In this document: piece after piece, positions 1 through 8,649 of the stretch | Numbering within the stretch: the first letter of the stretch is position 1 | Layout: each line of letters opens with the position of its first letter | The notes under the pieces: model-generated | Told to the model about the DNA's origin: nothing | Seen by the model: the letters and a program-made list of their open reading frames with translations, nothing else | Databases searched by the model: none | Source of the DNA: SIG636 sp045604285 | GTDB lineage: Bacteria; Bacillota; Clostridia; Oscillospirales; CAG-382 | Length of the DNA stretch: 29,748 bases | Direction: 5' to 3' | Assembly (NCBI GenBank): GCA_045604285.1 | Contig: JAZUNS010000137.1 | Coordinates: forward strand, 1-29,748 | Position numbers and translations under genes: made by a program

Positions 1-1
1 A

Positions 2-409
2 GAGCCGGAAATTGCCGAATACATTGCAGAGCTTCACCCCGAGGTCTTTGTGTATGACTATGACCACAACGCCCCCACGGCAGAGCATCTCCAGGCGACC
101 CACCGTCCGTTTTACGATATAGTAAGGGCAAAAAACCCCGATATGCCCGTCATTTTTATGAGCAGACCCATGGCAGAAACCGTCGGCAAGGAAAAAAGCG
201 ACCGCCGCAGGGATATAATCTACAGCACATATCAGTACGCCCTTGCCAAGGGTGATGACGTGTATTTCATAGACGGCGCAACCCTTTTCCCCGATGACCT
301 GCGTGAATATTGCACCGTAGACGGCAGCCACCCCAATGACCTTGGATTTATGTGCATGGCAAAGGCGGTCGGCAAGGTTTTGGAAGAAATATGGTCTAAA
401 CAAAAATAA
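2..409 (+). CDS. SGNH/GDSL-family hydrolase, C-terminal part (5' truncated by window edge)
   Basis: The reading frame is open from base 2 to the TAA stop, so the gene begins outside the window; the GTG at base 50 is probably an internal Val codon. The visible 135 residues include a FMSRPMAET stretch and, near the end, DGSHPNDLG. The latter fits the Asp-x-x-His catalytic block (block V) of SGNH hydrolases, which are serine esterases or acyl-ester hydrolases. The catalytic Ser, Gly and Asn blocks would be upstream and cannot be checked. The neighbouring glucan synthase suggests a carbohydrate-acyl substrate, but a terminator separates the two genes and that link is only inference. No substrate can be named. 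Confidence 0.75.
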   Translation, partial: EPEIAEYIAELHPEVFVYDYDHNAPTAEHLQATHRPFYDIVRAKNPDMPVIFMSRPMAETVGKEKSDRRRDIIYSTYQYALAKGDDVYFIDGATLFPDDLREYCTVDGSHPNDLGFMCMAKAVGKVLEEIWSKQK

Positions 410-423
410 ATAATATAACAAGT

Positions 424-453
424 ATGCCCCTTCTTTATGAGGGGCATATTTTT
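424..453 (+). terminator. Rho-independent terminator after the SGNH hydrolase
   Basis: An 8-bp perfect stem (ATGCCCCT / AGGGGCAT) with an 8-nt loop is followed by ATTTTT. It lies 14 bases after the stop codon and separates this gene from the large glucan synthase gene downstream. Confidence 0.85.
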
Positions 454-517
454 ATGTATAAATTTGCCTCGGTGGGAAAATAATAGCATAAGTTAAACCA
501 ACTATAGGGGGCAGCTT

Positions 518-3500
518 ATGAAGAACAGTCCGAAATTTTCCGATGCGCTGTCAGCGGCGGTCAAGTGCATAGAAAAAGCCGAAAAGCAAGGCAGGGGCGA
601 AGACCCTGATACAATTTGTCTTAGAGTGGCAGACAGCGCCTATTACTATAAAAGAAAAATAAGAGAAACCAAGGCGCAGCTTGGGCGTTTTGAAAAATTA
701 CCCGGCCGTGACGGTATGCCCTACGCCTTCAGAGCCTTGTGGAAGCATTTTAAAAAAGAAGGGTTCATCTATAAAAAAGATACCCCGCAAGCGGCGTTTA
801 AGGACTATGACTGCGGCTCTTTTGAGCTGGATATGCTTAAAAGCCTTATTATCGCCGCCGCAATAATCGAAACCGGCCTTGTGTGCGAGGCGGCGCTGGA
901 AAAGCGGGGCTACCACGTTATTCGCCTGCAAAACGCCATAAAGCTTATCAAAACCGTCGAGGTAACGGATTTTTCCCACGTGTACCCCCTGTTATCCGAA
1001 TCCGAACGCCGTCTTTCCGAGCGAGAGCCTCTGTACCTAAGAATGACCGACAGCACAAAGGCGTTGTACCGCAAGGCTTTGCGCCGCTATGCAAAGCGGT
1101 TAAAAACTACCGAGAAGGATGCCGTCCTTAAGGCAGAGACGGTGGCTGTAAAACACAAGCTGCCCCTGGGTGCGGTGCTTGGGGTGGATAAAAAGCCAAG
1201 CCCCGTGCTTTATCTGCTTATAAGCTTTGTAATATTTGCCGCAGTTACTTGGGCAGCGCTTGCCCTTTGCCCGCCCCTGTCGGTACCGTTGCTTGTTTTG
1301 CCCTTAGTCAGCTTTGCGCTGGGCGGCGCCGATTTTATATTTTCTTTTCTTGCGGCGCCCTCGGTATGCCCCGCTATCGACCCCCATAAATTGCCGGAGG
1401 GCAAGCATACTCTTGTGGTGATAACCACCCTTCTTTCCGATGATGACGATGCCTTCGATGAGCTGGAGCGACTGTATCACACCAACAAAAGCAACGGAAT
1501 ACTGTTCGGCATCCTTGCCGACTTACCCGCCGCTAAACAAAAAAACGTCCCCGCCGATGCCCAACTGATTAAAAAAGCTACTGCCAACCTTGAAAGCCTT
1601 AAATATCGCTTCGGCAACAATTTTTGCCTATTTATAAGGGCAAGAAGCTACGACGGAGAGGGGGGCTTTTGCGGCAAAGAGCGCAAACGCGGCGCCATAG
1701 AAGAGCTTGTGGCATATCTGCGTGGCAAAGGCAACTCTTTTTCTCTTGCAGAGGGCGCAGACAGCCGAGGCGTAAGGTTTTTGCTTACTTTAGACGGGGA
1801 CACAAAGCTACCTCCCCAGGGGGCGGCAGTGCTTACGGGCATGATGCTGCACCCCCTTAACCGTCCGCATCTATACAAAAAAAGAAGGGGATACGGCATA
1901 ATACAGCCCGCAGTAAAGCCTTGCCTGCCCACGGCGGGCGGAACGCTGTTTTCCGCAATGCTAACGGGTGTCGGCGGCATAGACGTGTACGAAAGTGCCG
2001 CCTTTAACCGCCAGCAAACCGTGTTTGGCGAGGGCATCTTCTGCGGCAAGGGCATAATAGATATAGAGGCGTACGGCAAGCATCTTTCGGGCGTTTTACC
2101 CCCTAACCGAGTGTTAAGCCACGATATGCCCGAGGGCAATATTCTGCGTACCCGCTACGTTTCCCAGCTTTCCTTTACGGATAGCGTCCCTAAGGGCGTG
2201 TTTCCGTATTTTTCACGCCTGCACCGTTGGATAAGGGGCGACGTTCAAAATTTGCTGTTGCTCAGCGGTTACAAGCAGGGTGTGCGTGGCTCTTTAAGAA
2301 TATTAATGAACGTTTTTCGCCATCTAAGCCCCGTGGTTTCCTTAACGGTGCTTTTGCTGGCGGGCTTGTTCTACCAAGGTAAAAGTGGGCTGTGGCTGTG
2401 CTTTTTTAGCCTTATAAACCTGCTGTCCCCCATATTTTACACGGTCATTTCCCGCCCTGCGGCACTTAAATATCTGCGCCGTCGCTTCTTTTCATCGGTG
2501 CAAAGCGGCGTTATACACAGCCTGCAAACGGTGTTTTTCGAGTTATCCTCTTTAAGTCACAAAGCTGTGGTAACCGCAGACGCTATCATAAGGGCGTTTT
2601 TCAGAATGGCAAGGGGCAAAAAAATGCTAAGCTGGGTAACTTCTGCCCAGCGTGAAAAGCAAAAGGATGGCGGCATAGCCTTGTATATTTACCGTTGCTT
2701 TCCGTCGGTATTGATAGGCGCATTGGCATTTTTTGCAACCGGGCTTTGGATAACCCGCCTGCTGGGGCTTATATGGTTTTTGTTTCCCGTTTTTGCCTTT
2801 AGGCTTTCCTGCCCCGTTAAAGAAAAAAACTCCGTCACCCCCGAAATGCGCCGCAGCATTAAAGCCCGTGCCAAGGAGATATGGCAGTTTTTTGCAGAAA
2901 ACGTTAACGAAACTACCGATTGGCTCCCTCCCGATAACGTGCAGTTTTCCCCGGTTGAGGCAACTGCCCGCAGAACCTCGCCCACAAACGTCGGCTTGTA
3001 TCTGCTGTCGGTGGCAGCGGCAGAGGATTTTGGCTTTATATCCGAATCGGATGCAGAACGCCGTATAGATAAGGCCTTGCAAACGGTAGAGCAGTTGCCC
3101 AAGTGGCGGGGCCATTTGTACAATTGGTACTCCCTTGCGCCCTGCAAGGCAATAGGCGGCAACTACGTTTCTACGGTGGATAGCGGCAACCTCTGCGTGT
3201 GCCTGGTCATTTTGGCACGCTTTTTGTACAGCGAGGGCAAAACGGGGCTTGCCCGCCGCGCGGAACAGCTTTACACCAACGCAGATTTTAAAAGTCTGTA
3301 CAACTCGGACCGCAACCTTTTTGCCCTGGGTGCCAATGGCGAAACGGGCGACCTTTCGGATATCTGCTACGATTTATATATGAGCGAAGCCCGCAGCACC
3401 TCTTATTTCGCCTTGGCTATGGGGCAGGTGCCCATAAAGCATTGGCGTGCCTTGGGGCGCCCTGTGGTAGGCAACGGCGGCCATATCGGCATGGCAAGCT

Positions 3501-6500
3501 GGTCAGGCACAGCTTTTGAGTTTTTTATGCCCCAACTGTTTTTACCCCTGTATAAAAACAGCTTTGTTTACGAAAGCCTCTGTTTTGCCCTTTGGGAACA
3601 ACGCAGATTTTCCAAGGGACATGCCTGGGGCTGTTCAGAAAGTGCCTTTTTCGCCTTTGACGGGGAGATGAACTATCAATATAAAGCCCACGGAGTGCAA
3701 AGCCTTGCCTTGACCCGCTATGAAGAAAGCAATATGGTTTTGTCTCCCTACTCGGCATATCTTACTCTGTGCATTGCCCCCAAAGAGTCCTTAAAGGCGC
3801 TAAGCGCATTTGAAAAAATGGGTATGCAGGGTAAATACGGGCTGTATGAGGCAATAGACTTTACGACCCCTGCAAAAAACGGAGCCGTAATAACCAGCTA
3901 TATGGCGCACCACATGGGCATGAGCCTTATAGCCTGCGCCAACGCTTGCTTTGACAGCGTCTTTGTAAAACGCTTTATGAACCATCCTGCCATGGCGTCC
4001 TTTTACGAGCTGCTTCAGGAAAAGATACCCACCGGCGCCCTGATATACGATGCAGAAAAACAAAGGTTGGGCAAGGGCAACAGCCGTTCGGTAAACGCCG
4101 CCGAGCAAAGGGTTACCGATTCCTCCGTACCCTCCTTTTTTGCCATGGGCAAGGGCATAAACACCATCGTTGCGGACAGCATGGGACACGTTCGCTTCTC
4201 TTACGGAAACAATACCGTAAACGAAACCCATTTTGACCGCTACAGCCACACAAAAAGCCTTAACGTGTGCTTCTGTGTGGGCAAAGAACGGTACTATGCA
4301 ACGCCCACAGAGGGGCAGGGTAAATACACCTTCGAGTGCGGAGCAGGCTATGCGGCGCATATTTGCGCCTCGCCTGAGTTCTCGGGCAGAGTAAAGTACT
4401 ACACGGACCCTGCAGGCAGCTTTATAACCGAAACCCAAAGCGATGGCGGTAAAAGCTATTCCGTAGTGTTCAGCTTTGACCCCCAGCTTGCATCAGACAA
4501 AGAGTTTTACGCCCACCCCGCCTTTAATCGGCTTTTTATCAGCGCCGAATACGATAAAGGACTTAACGCTCTTATCTATACCAAAAACAGCAGGGACGGC
4601 AAAGACACCCAATTTATGGCGGTGGGACTTGCCGACGCCGCAGTCCCCATCAGCTACGAAACAAATAAAGAAAGCTACGGTGCCTTCTCGTTGCACAACC
4701 CCGCCGACGTAATAAAGGAGCGCTATACCGAATCTACCGGAGTATGCGTAACCCCCCTTTGCCTTATAAAGACCCCGCCTTTGGCAGGGGGCGCCGCAAA
4801 GCTTGTTGTGTCCTTGGGTCATACCCGCAAGGAATGCTGCGAGCGCCTCTCAGCCACCCGCAGAATGGGCGGCAAGTCCGTGGGGATCAGCGTTTTCGGT
4901 GAAGGCGAAAACCCCGTACTTGAGGGCATTTTCTGCGGCAGACGCAAATTTATGCAAAGCACCGCCGTAAAAGAATCCGCCCTTTGGAGCTTCGGTGTAT
5001 CCGGCGACTATCCGATAATAGCCGTACTTTTGCGAGAGGACAACGACAGAGACGCCGAGTTTTTCCTAAATCTTTTTAAAAACCTTACCCTTATGAACAT
5101 CCGCACCGAGCTTGTCCTTATGCTTTGCGAGGAGGACAGCTACCGTGCCGCTTTGCGCAACGGCATTAGCAGGCTTATGCACAGGCTAAAGTGCCAAAAC
5201 TTCGTAGGCAAGCGCGGCGGCATATTTTTTGCCGACGGCAACGATAAAAACACCGTTGCGCTTTTCAAAGATGCCGCCGTTTACTATACCGAAAGCTTCG
5301 ATTCCCCCTTCCTTGAGCAAAAGGAAAACGGCTTGCACCTAAGCCTGCCGCCGATAATACGCCGTCACACTTCCCACGGAGAGGCGGAAGGTACCCAAGT
5401 TTGCGGCGGTGCCTACGGCGAAAACTTCTTCGCCGTGGAAAAGGATAAAGCCCCCGCATTGCCGTTTTCCTACGTCCTTGCAGGTGAAAGCTTCGGCAGC
5501 GTGGTCACTCAATCCACCTTGGGCTACAGCTTCTACAAGAACTCAGCCCTTTGCCGCATAGGCGCATTTTCTGCCGACCCATACGGCGGCACCGATAAGG
5601 GGGAGGAGCTTTACGCCTTTATAAACGGAAAAATATACGACCTTACCGCTTGCGCAGGCGTTGTGCGTTACGAGGACGGCGTCGCCTGCTACAAGGGAGC
5701 GGTGGCAGATATAGCCTATACCTTTGAGATCTTCGTGTGTGCCAAGCTCCCCCTAAAGGTCATAAAAATAGTTTCCGCTGCAGAGCTTGAAACCGCCTTT
5801 TCCGTTGCCCCCGTAATGGGCAGTGCCGCCCTGCCTTCAAGCGGAGTAAAAACCGAACCCCTTGTCTTTAAAGCAGGCGCAGGCGTTGCCTTTACCAACC
5901 CAAAAAACTCCTTTTTTGAAGGTGCTTACGGCTTCGTTGCAACGGTAGGGCAGGGGACGGTATACAACAGCAGGTCTACTCTGCTGCAGGGCGAAAAGGG
6001 CGTAGAGGATATAGCCGCAGTAAAAGCAAAAGGCACGTCCACCGTTTATCTCGTGGGTGCGGCAAGCTCTTTAACAGCGGCAGAGGACGTGTGTGACCGC
6101 TTTGCAAACAACGGCGCTGACGTTGAAAAATCGGCCTGCCGCTTGTTTGCAAAAGGGCTGTTACCTCCCGTAAAACTTTTGGGTAAAAACAGCTTTGCCG
6201 CCATGTTTAACTGCTTTGCCCCCTATCAGGTGGCAGCGTGCCGTTTCTATGGCAGGGGCGCCTTTTATCAAAGCGGCGGCGCCTACGGCTTCAGAGACCA
6301 GCTTCAAGACAGTATGTTTCTGCTGTATTCACAGCCCCATGCCGTTCGCCGTCATTTGCTGCTTGCCGCATCCCGCCAGTACACCGACGGAAGCGTGCAG
6401 CATTGGTGGCACCCGACAGAGGCGGGCAAGCCCGTTTACGGCGTAAAAACCAAGTGCAGCGACGATTTTTTGTGGCTTCCCTTGGCTGTGGCAGAGTACG

Positions 6501-7585
6501 TGGAAAAGACGGGCGACAGAACCGTTTTGTCTGAAAATGTGCCGTACCTGCAATCACCGCCCTTGGGCAACGAGCAGGAAAGGTACGAGTGCGCCGAGAC
6601 CACCGATTACGCCGAAACCCTTGAGGCCCATTGTCGCCGCGCCCTTGACTACGGCAAAAGCTACGGCGCCCACGGGCTGCCCCTGATGGGCAACTGTGAC
6701 TGGAACGATGCTTTCTCAGCCATGGGTGAAGGCGCAGAAAGCGTGTTCTGTGCATTTCTGCAGGTAATAGCCTTAAAAAAGTTTTCGGAACTTGTAGATG
6801 ACCCCATGCTGAAGCAGCAGGCATATTCCGTCCTTGAAAGGGCAGAGCGGGCATACGAAACCGACAGATATATAAGAGCTTATACGGGCGGCGGCGCCCC
6901 CGTAGGTGTGGATGGCAGAGGCGCCTGCGAAATAGACGCCCTTGTCCAGGCGTTTGCGGTGTTTGCAGGGGCAGACAGCCAAAAGGCAAAGCTTGGGGTT
7001 AAAACGGCGTATCAAAGGCTGTACGATAAGGAAAATCGCCTGCTTCGCTTATTCACCCCGCCCTTCGGCAGAGATACCGAGTACGCAGGCTATATCAACG
7101 CCTACACCAAGGGTGTAAGGGAAAACGGCGGGCAATATACCCACGCCGCCGTGTGGTTTTCTGCGGCACTTGCCCTTTGCGGCATGACGGAGGAGGCAAA
7201 GCAGCTTATATCGGATATCAACCCTCTTAACCGCAGCGAAAACAGTACCCTATATGCAAAATATAAGGGCGAGCCCTACGCAATAGCGGCGGATATCTAC
7301 ACCGCCAAGGGTAGAGAGGGCCGCATGGGCTGGAGCCATTATACCGGTGCCGCCGCATGGTATTGCAAAACCGTGCTGGAGGTGTTTATGGGCATAAAGC
7401 TTAAAAACGGTACCGTTCTTGATACGGTAAAGCCTATAATAGAGTACGAAGCCACCCTTGGCTTTGTAGGCAAGCTTACGGTAAAAGCTTATAAAAACGC
7501 ACCCCTAAGCTATGATGGAAAGCCTGCCTCCTTCCCCTTGCAAATGGAGGAGGGAGAGCACATCCTTACCGTACCTCTAATATAA
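518..7585 (+). CDS. Cyclic beta-1,2-glucan synthase-like protein (GT84-like / cyclization / GH94)
   Basis: The 2355-residue membrane protein has the NdvB/Cgs layout. Hydrophobic segments lie at about 229-275, 605-650 and 727-770. The glycosyltransferase part has DGDT near residue 426, FGEGIFCGKG, LSHDMPEG and HRWIRGD near 570. The middle domain (about 785-1220) has NWYS, STVDSGNL, GGHIGMASWSG, WGCSESAF and MAHHMGMSL, matching the glucoamylase-like cyclization domain now classed as GH189. The C-terminal GH94 part has YGFRDQLQD near 1924, DWND near 2061, GQYTHAAVW near 2205 and GWSHYTGAA near 2272. In characterised enzymes UDP-glucose is polymerised into a beta-1,2 chain, cyclised, and trimmed by the phosphorylase domain. 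At 2355 residues it is shorter than proteobacterial homologues of about 2800. The ATG has AGGGGG upstream. DGDT replaces the commoner DSDT, and NCDWNDAF replaces GDWNDG, so activity is likely but unproven. Confidence 0.88.
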   Translation: MKNSPKFSDALSAAVKCIEKAEKQGRGEDPDTICLRVADSAYYYKRKIRETKAQLGRFEKLPGRDGMPYAFRALWKHFKKEGFIYKKDTPQAAFKDYDCGSFELDMLKSLIIAAAIIETGLVCEAALEKRGYHVIRLQNAIKLIKTVEVTDFSHVYPLLSESERRLSEREPLYLRMTDSTKALYRKALRRYAKRLKTTEKDAVLKAETVAVKHKLPLGAVLGVDKKPSPVLYLLISFVIFAAVTWAALALCPPLSVPLLVLPLVSFALGGADFIFSFLAAPSVCPAIDPHKLPEGKHTLVVITTLLSDDDDAFDELERLYHTNKSNGILFGILADLPAAKQKNVPADAQLIKKATANLESLKYRFGNNFCLFIRARSYDGEGGFCGKERKRGAIEELVAYLRGKGNSFSLAEGADSRGVRFLLTLDGDTKLPPQGAAVLTGMMLHPLNRPHLYKKRRGYGIIQPAVKPCLPTAGGTLFSAMLTGVGGIDVYESAAFNRQQTVFGEGIFCGKGIIDIEAYGKHLSGVLPPNRVLSHDMPEGNILRTRYVSQLSFTDSVPKGVFPYFSRLHRWIRGDVQNLLLLSGYKQGVRGSLRILMNVFRHLSPVVSLTVLLLAGLFYQGKSGLWLCFFSLINLLSPIFYTVISRPAALKYLRRRFFSSVQSGVIHSLQTVFFELSSLSHKAVVTADAIIRAFFRMARGKKMLSWVTSAQREKQKDGGIALYIYRCFPSVLIGALAFFATGLWITRLLGLIWFLFPVFAFRLSCPVKEKNSVTPEMRRSIKARAKEIWQFFAENVNETTDWLPPDNVQFSPVEATARRTSPTNVGLYLLSVAAAEDFGFISESDAERRIDKALQTVEQLPKWRGHLYNWYSLAPCKAIGGNYVSTVDSGNLCVCLVILARFLYSEGKTGLARRAEQLYTNADFKSLYNSDRNLFALGANGETGDLSDICYDLYMSEARSTSYFALAMGQVPIKHWRALGRPVVGNGGHIGMASWSGTAFEFFMPQLFLPLYKNSFVYESLCFALWEQRRFSKGHAWGCSESAFFAFDGEMNYQYKAHGVQSLALTRYEESNMVLSPYSAYLTLCIAPKESLKALSAFEKMGMQGKYGLYEAIDFTTPAKNGAVITSYMAHHMGMSLIACANACFDSVFVKRFMNHPAMASFYELLQEKIPTGALIYDAEKQRLGKGNSRSVNAAEQRVTDSSVPSFFAMGKGINTIVADSMGHVRFSYGNNTVNETHFDRYSHTKSLNVCFCVGKERYYATPTEGQGKYTFECGAGYAAHICASPEFSGRVKYYTDPAGSFITETQSDGGKSYSVVFSFDPQLASDKEFYAHPAFNRLFISAEYDKGLNALIYTKNSRDGKDTQFMAVGLADAAVPISYETNKESYGAFSLHNPADVIKERYTESTGVCVTPLCLIKTPPLAGGAAKLVVSLGHTRKECCERLSATRRMGGKSVGISVFGEGENPVLEGIFCGRRKFMQSTAVKESALWSFGVSGDYPIIAVLLREDNDRDAEFFLNLFKNLTLMNIRTELVLMLCEEDSYRAALRNGISRLMHRLKCQNFVGKRGGIFFADGNDKNTVALFKDAAVYYTESFDSPFLEQKENGLHLSLPPIIRRHTSHGEAEGTQVCGGAYGENFFAVEKDKAPALPFSYVLAGESFGSVVTQSTLGYSFYKNSALCRIGAFSADPYGGTDKGEELYAFINGKIYDLTACAGVVRYEDGVACYKGAVADIAYTFEIFVCAKLPLKVIKIVSAAELETAFSVAPVMGSAALPSSGVKTEPLVFKAGAGVAFTNPKNSFFEGAYGFVATVGQGTVYNSRSTLLQGEKGVEDIAAVKAKGTSTVYLVGAASSLTAAEDVCDRFANNGADVEKSACRLFAKGLLPPVKLLGKNSFAAMFNCFAPYQVAACRFYGRGAFYQSGGAYGFRDQLQDSMFLLYSQPHAVRRHLLLAASRQYTDGSVQHWWHPTEAGKPVYGVKTKCSDDFLWLPLAVAEYVEKTGDRTVLSENVPYLQSPPLGNEQERYECAETTDYAETLEAHCRRALDYGKSYGAHGLPLMGNCDWNDAFSAMGEGAESVFCAFLQVIALKKFSELVDDPMLKQQAYSVLERAERAYETDRYIRAYTGGGAPVGVDGRGACEIDALVQAFAVFAGADSQKAKLGVKTAYQRLYDKENRLLRLFTPPFGRDTEYAGYINAYTKGVRENGGQYTHAAVWFSAALALCGMTEEAKQLISDINPLNRSENSTLYAKYKGEPYAIAADIYTAKGREGRMGWSHYTGAAAWYCKTVLEVFMGIKLKNGTVLDTVKPIIEYEATLGFVGKLTVKAYKNAPLSYDGKPASFPLQMEEGEHILTVPLI

Positions 7586-7587
7586 AA

Positions 7588-7617
7588 ACGGTCTGCAACT
7601 TAAAAGTTGCAGACCGT
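7588..7617. terminator. Bidirectional terminator between convergent genes
   Basis: A near-perfect inverted repeat (ACGGTCTGCAACT / AGTTGCAGACCGT, tight AT-rich loop) is followed by CACTTTT on the plus strand and by a T5 run on the minus strand (AAAAA at 7584-7588). It lies directly after the glucan synthase stop codon and serves the convergent lipoprotein gene as well. Confidence 0.85.
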
Positions 7618-7648
7618 CACTTTTAAAGCAAACTATGGATTCGTCCGT

Positions 7649-8638
7649 CTATTCCTTATCAAAAGAACAAATATATTCGTGCATAGCAAACACTTCAGAG
7701 GAAACCTCGTTCATAAATTTTTCGGTGTTATAGCCGATATAATCGGTAAGTACAACCAAAAAGTAGGGTCTGTCCTCATAAAATACTATAGCCGCATCGT
7801 TCGAGGCGTTAATGTCCATACCGTACTTGTGGGCAACCTTGTACATATATTCACCGTTGGCGTCCTTGGGCAGCCCGCCGCGGATAAACTTGTTTTCGTT
7901 TGCCTCCAAAAGCAGGCTTACGTACCAAACGTAATTTTCGTCCCCGTCCTTGTAGCGCTGGTAAATTTCCTTCCAGCACTCGGTAACGCCGCGGGCGTTA
8001 AGCCAGTTACAGTCTTCGTATTCAAACTTAGTGCCGTAACGTTCTTCTGCCCAGTCAAAAATATCAAAATAAGATTTAACGTAGGTCTGCAGCATATTGT
8101 AGCCCGTGTTGTCGCTGTGCCATACCACGTACTCTATAATCGTTTTAAGGGAAAGTTTGTCGCCAAATTTGTAATCGCTGGGTATTTTCGTGGTGCCGCC
8201 CTTTTTATTGGATGAAGTATAGGTAAACATATCGTCATAGCTTACCTCGCCCTTTTCTATCATCTCAAATACCATCATAAGATATTCTGCTTTGATAAGG
8301 CTTGCACCCGCAATCATTCTGTCGGGATTATAGCTTACTGAAAGCCCCGTTTCCAAGTCCACGTAATACAGCGCACAAGCGTAGGACGCATTGTCAAGGG
8401 TGTTTCTTATGGTGTTAAGATAACTCTCATCAATGGCGTCGGGCAGGGTTATGCCGCTGTCGGCGGTGGGCATAATCGCAGTTAAGGCAGAGGGGTAATC
8501 CTCACTTCCCTCGGTGCTAAGCTCAGCACTGCTTTCCTCACGGCTTTCGCTGCTTTCTGTTTCGCTTCCGTTGCCGCAGGCGGCAAGGGGAAGCACAAGG
8601 CAAAAAGTAAGCAAAAGTATTAAAACTCTTTTAATCAT
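7649..8638 (-). CDS. Lipoprotein with class A beta-lactamase-like serine hydrolase fold
   Basis: The 329-residue protein starts with a lipoprotein signal peptide (lipobox LAAC, Cys21) and a Ser/Glu-rich linker to about residue 48, so it is probably anchored outside the membrane. The remainder carries penicillin-recognising enzyme motifs: S113-L-I-K116 (SxxK), S175-D-N177 (SDN) and K271-Y-G273 in place of KTG. In class A beta-lactamases the deacylating Glu166 sits in ExxLN; here the matching stretch is C210-N-W-L-N214, so that glutamate is missing. The acylating serine and lysine are therefore kept without the residue needed for fast beta-lactam hydrolysis. A cell-wall-related serine hydrolase or a non-catalytic relative fits better than a true resistance enzyme. 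GGAGG sits 7 bases before the ATG, in the 11-base gap after the ApgM-type gene, so the two genes are probably co-transcribed. Confidence 0.8.
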   Translation of the reverse strand: MIKRVLILLLTFCLVLPLAACGNGSETESSESREESSAELSTEGSEDYPSALTAIMPTADSGITLPDAIDESYLNTIRNTLDNASYACALYYVDLETGLSVSYNPDRMIAGASLIKAEYLMMVFEMIEKGEVSYDDMFTYTSSNKKGGTTKIPSDYKFGDKLSLKTIIEYVVWHSDNTGYNMLQTYVKSYFDIFDWAEERYGTKFEYEDCNWLNARGVTECWKEIYQRYKDGDENYVWYVSLLLEANENKFIRGGLPKDANGEYMYKVAHKYGMDINASNDAAIVFYEDRPYFLVVLTDYIGYNTEKFMNEVSSEVFAMHEYICSFDKE

Positions 8639-8649
8639 AAAAACCTCCG

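Noticed and set aside
6291..6989. 232-residue open frame on the minus strand inside the glucan synthase gene
   Set aside because: Arg/Pro-rich antisense shadow of the GH94 domain, without start signals.
7649..8638. Calling the lipoprotein a beta-lactam resistance gene
   Set aside because: The Glu166 position is Cys, KTG is KYG and there is no resistance context; only the fold is supported.
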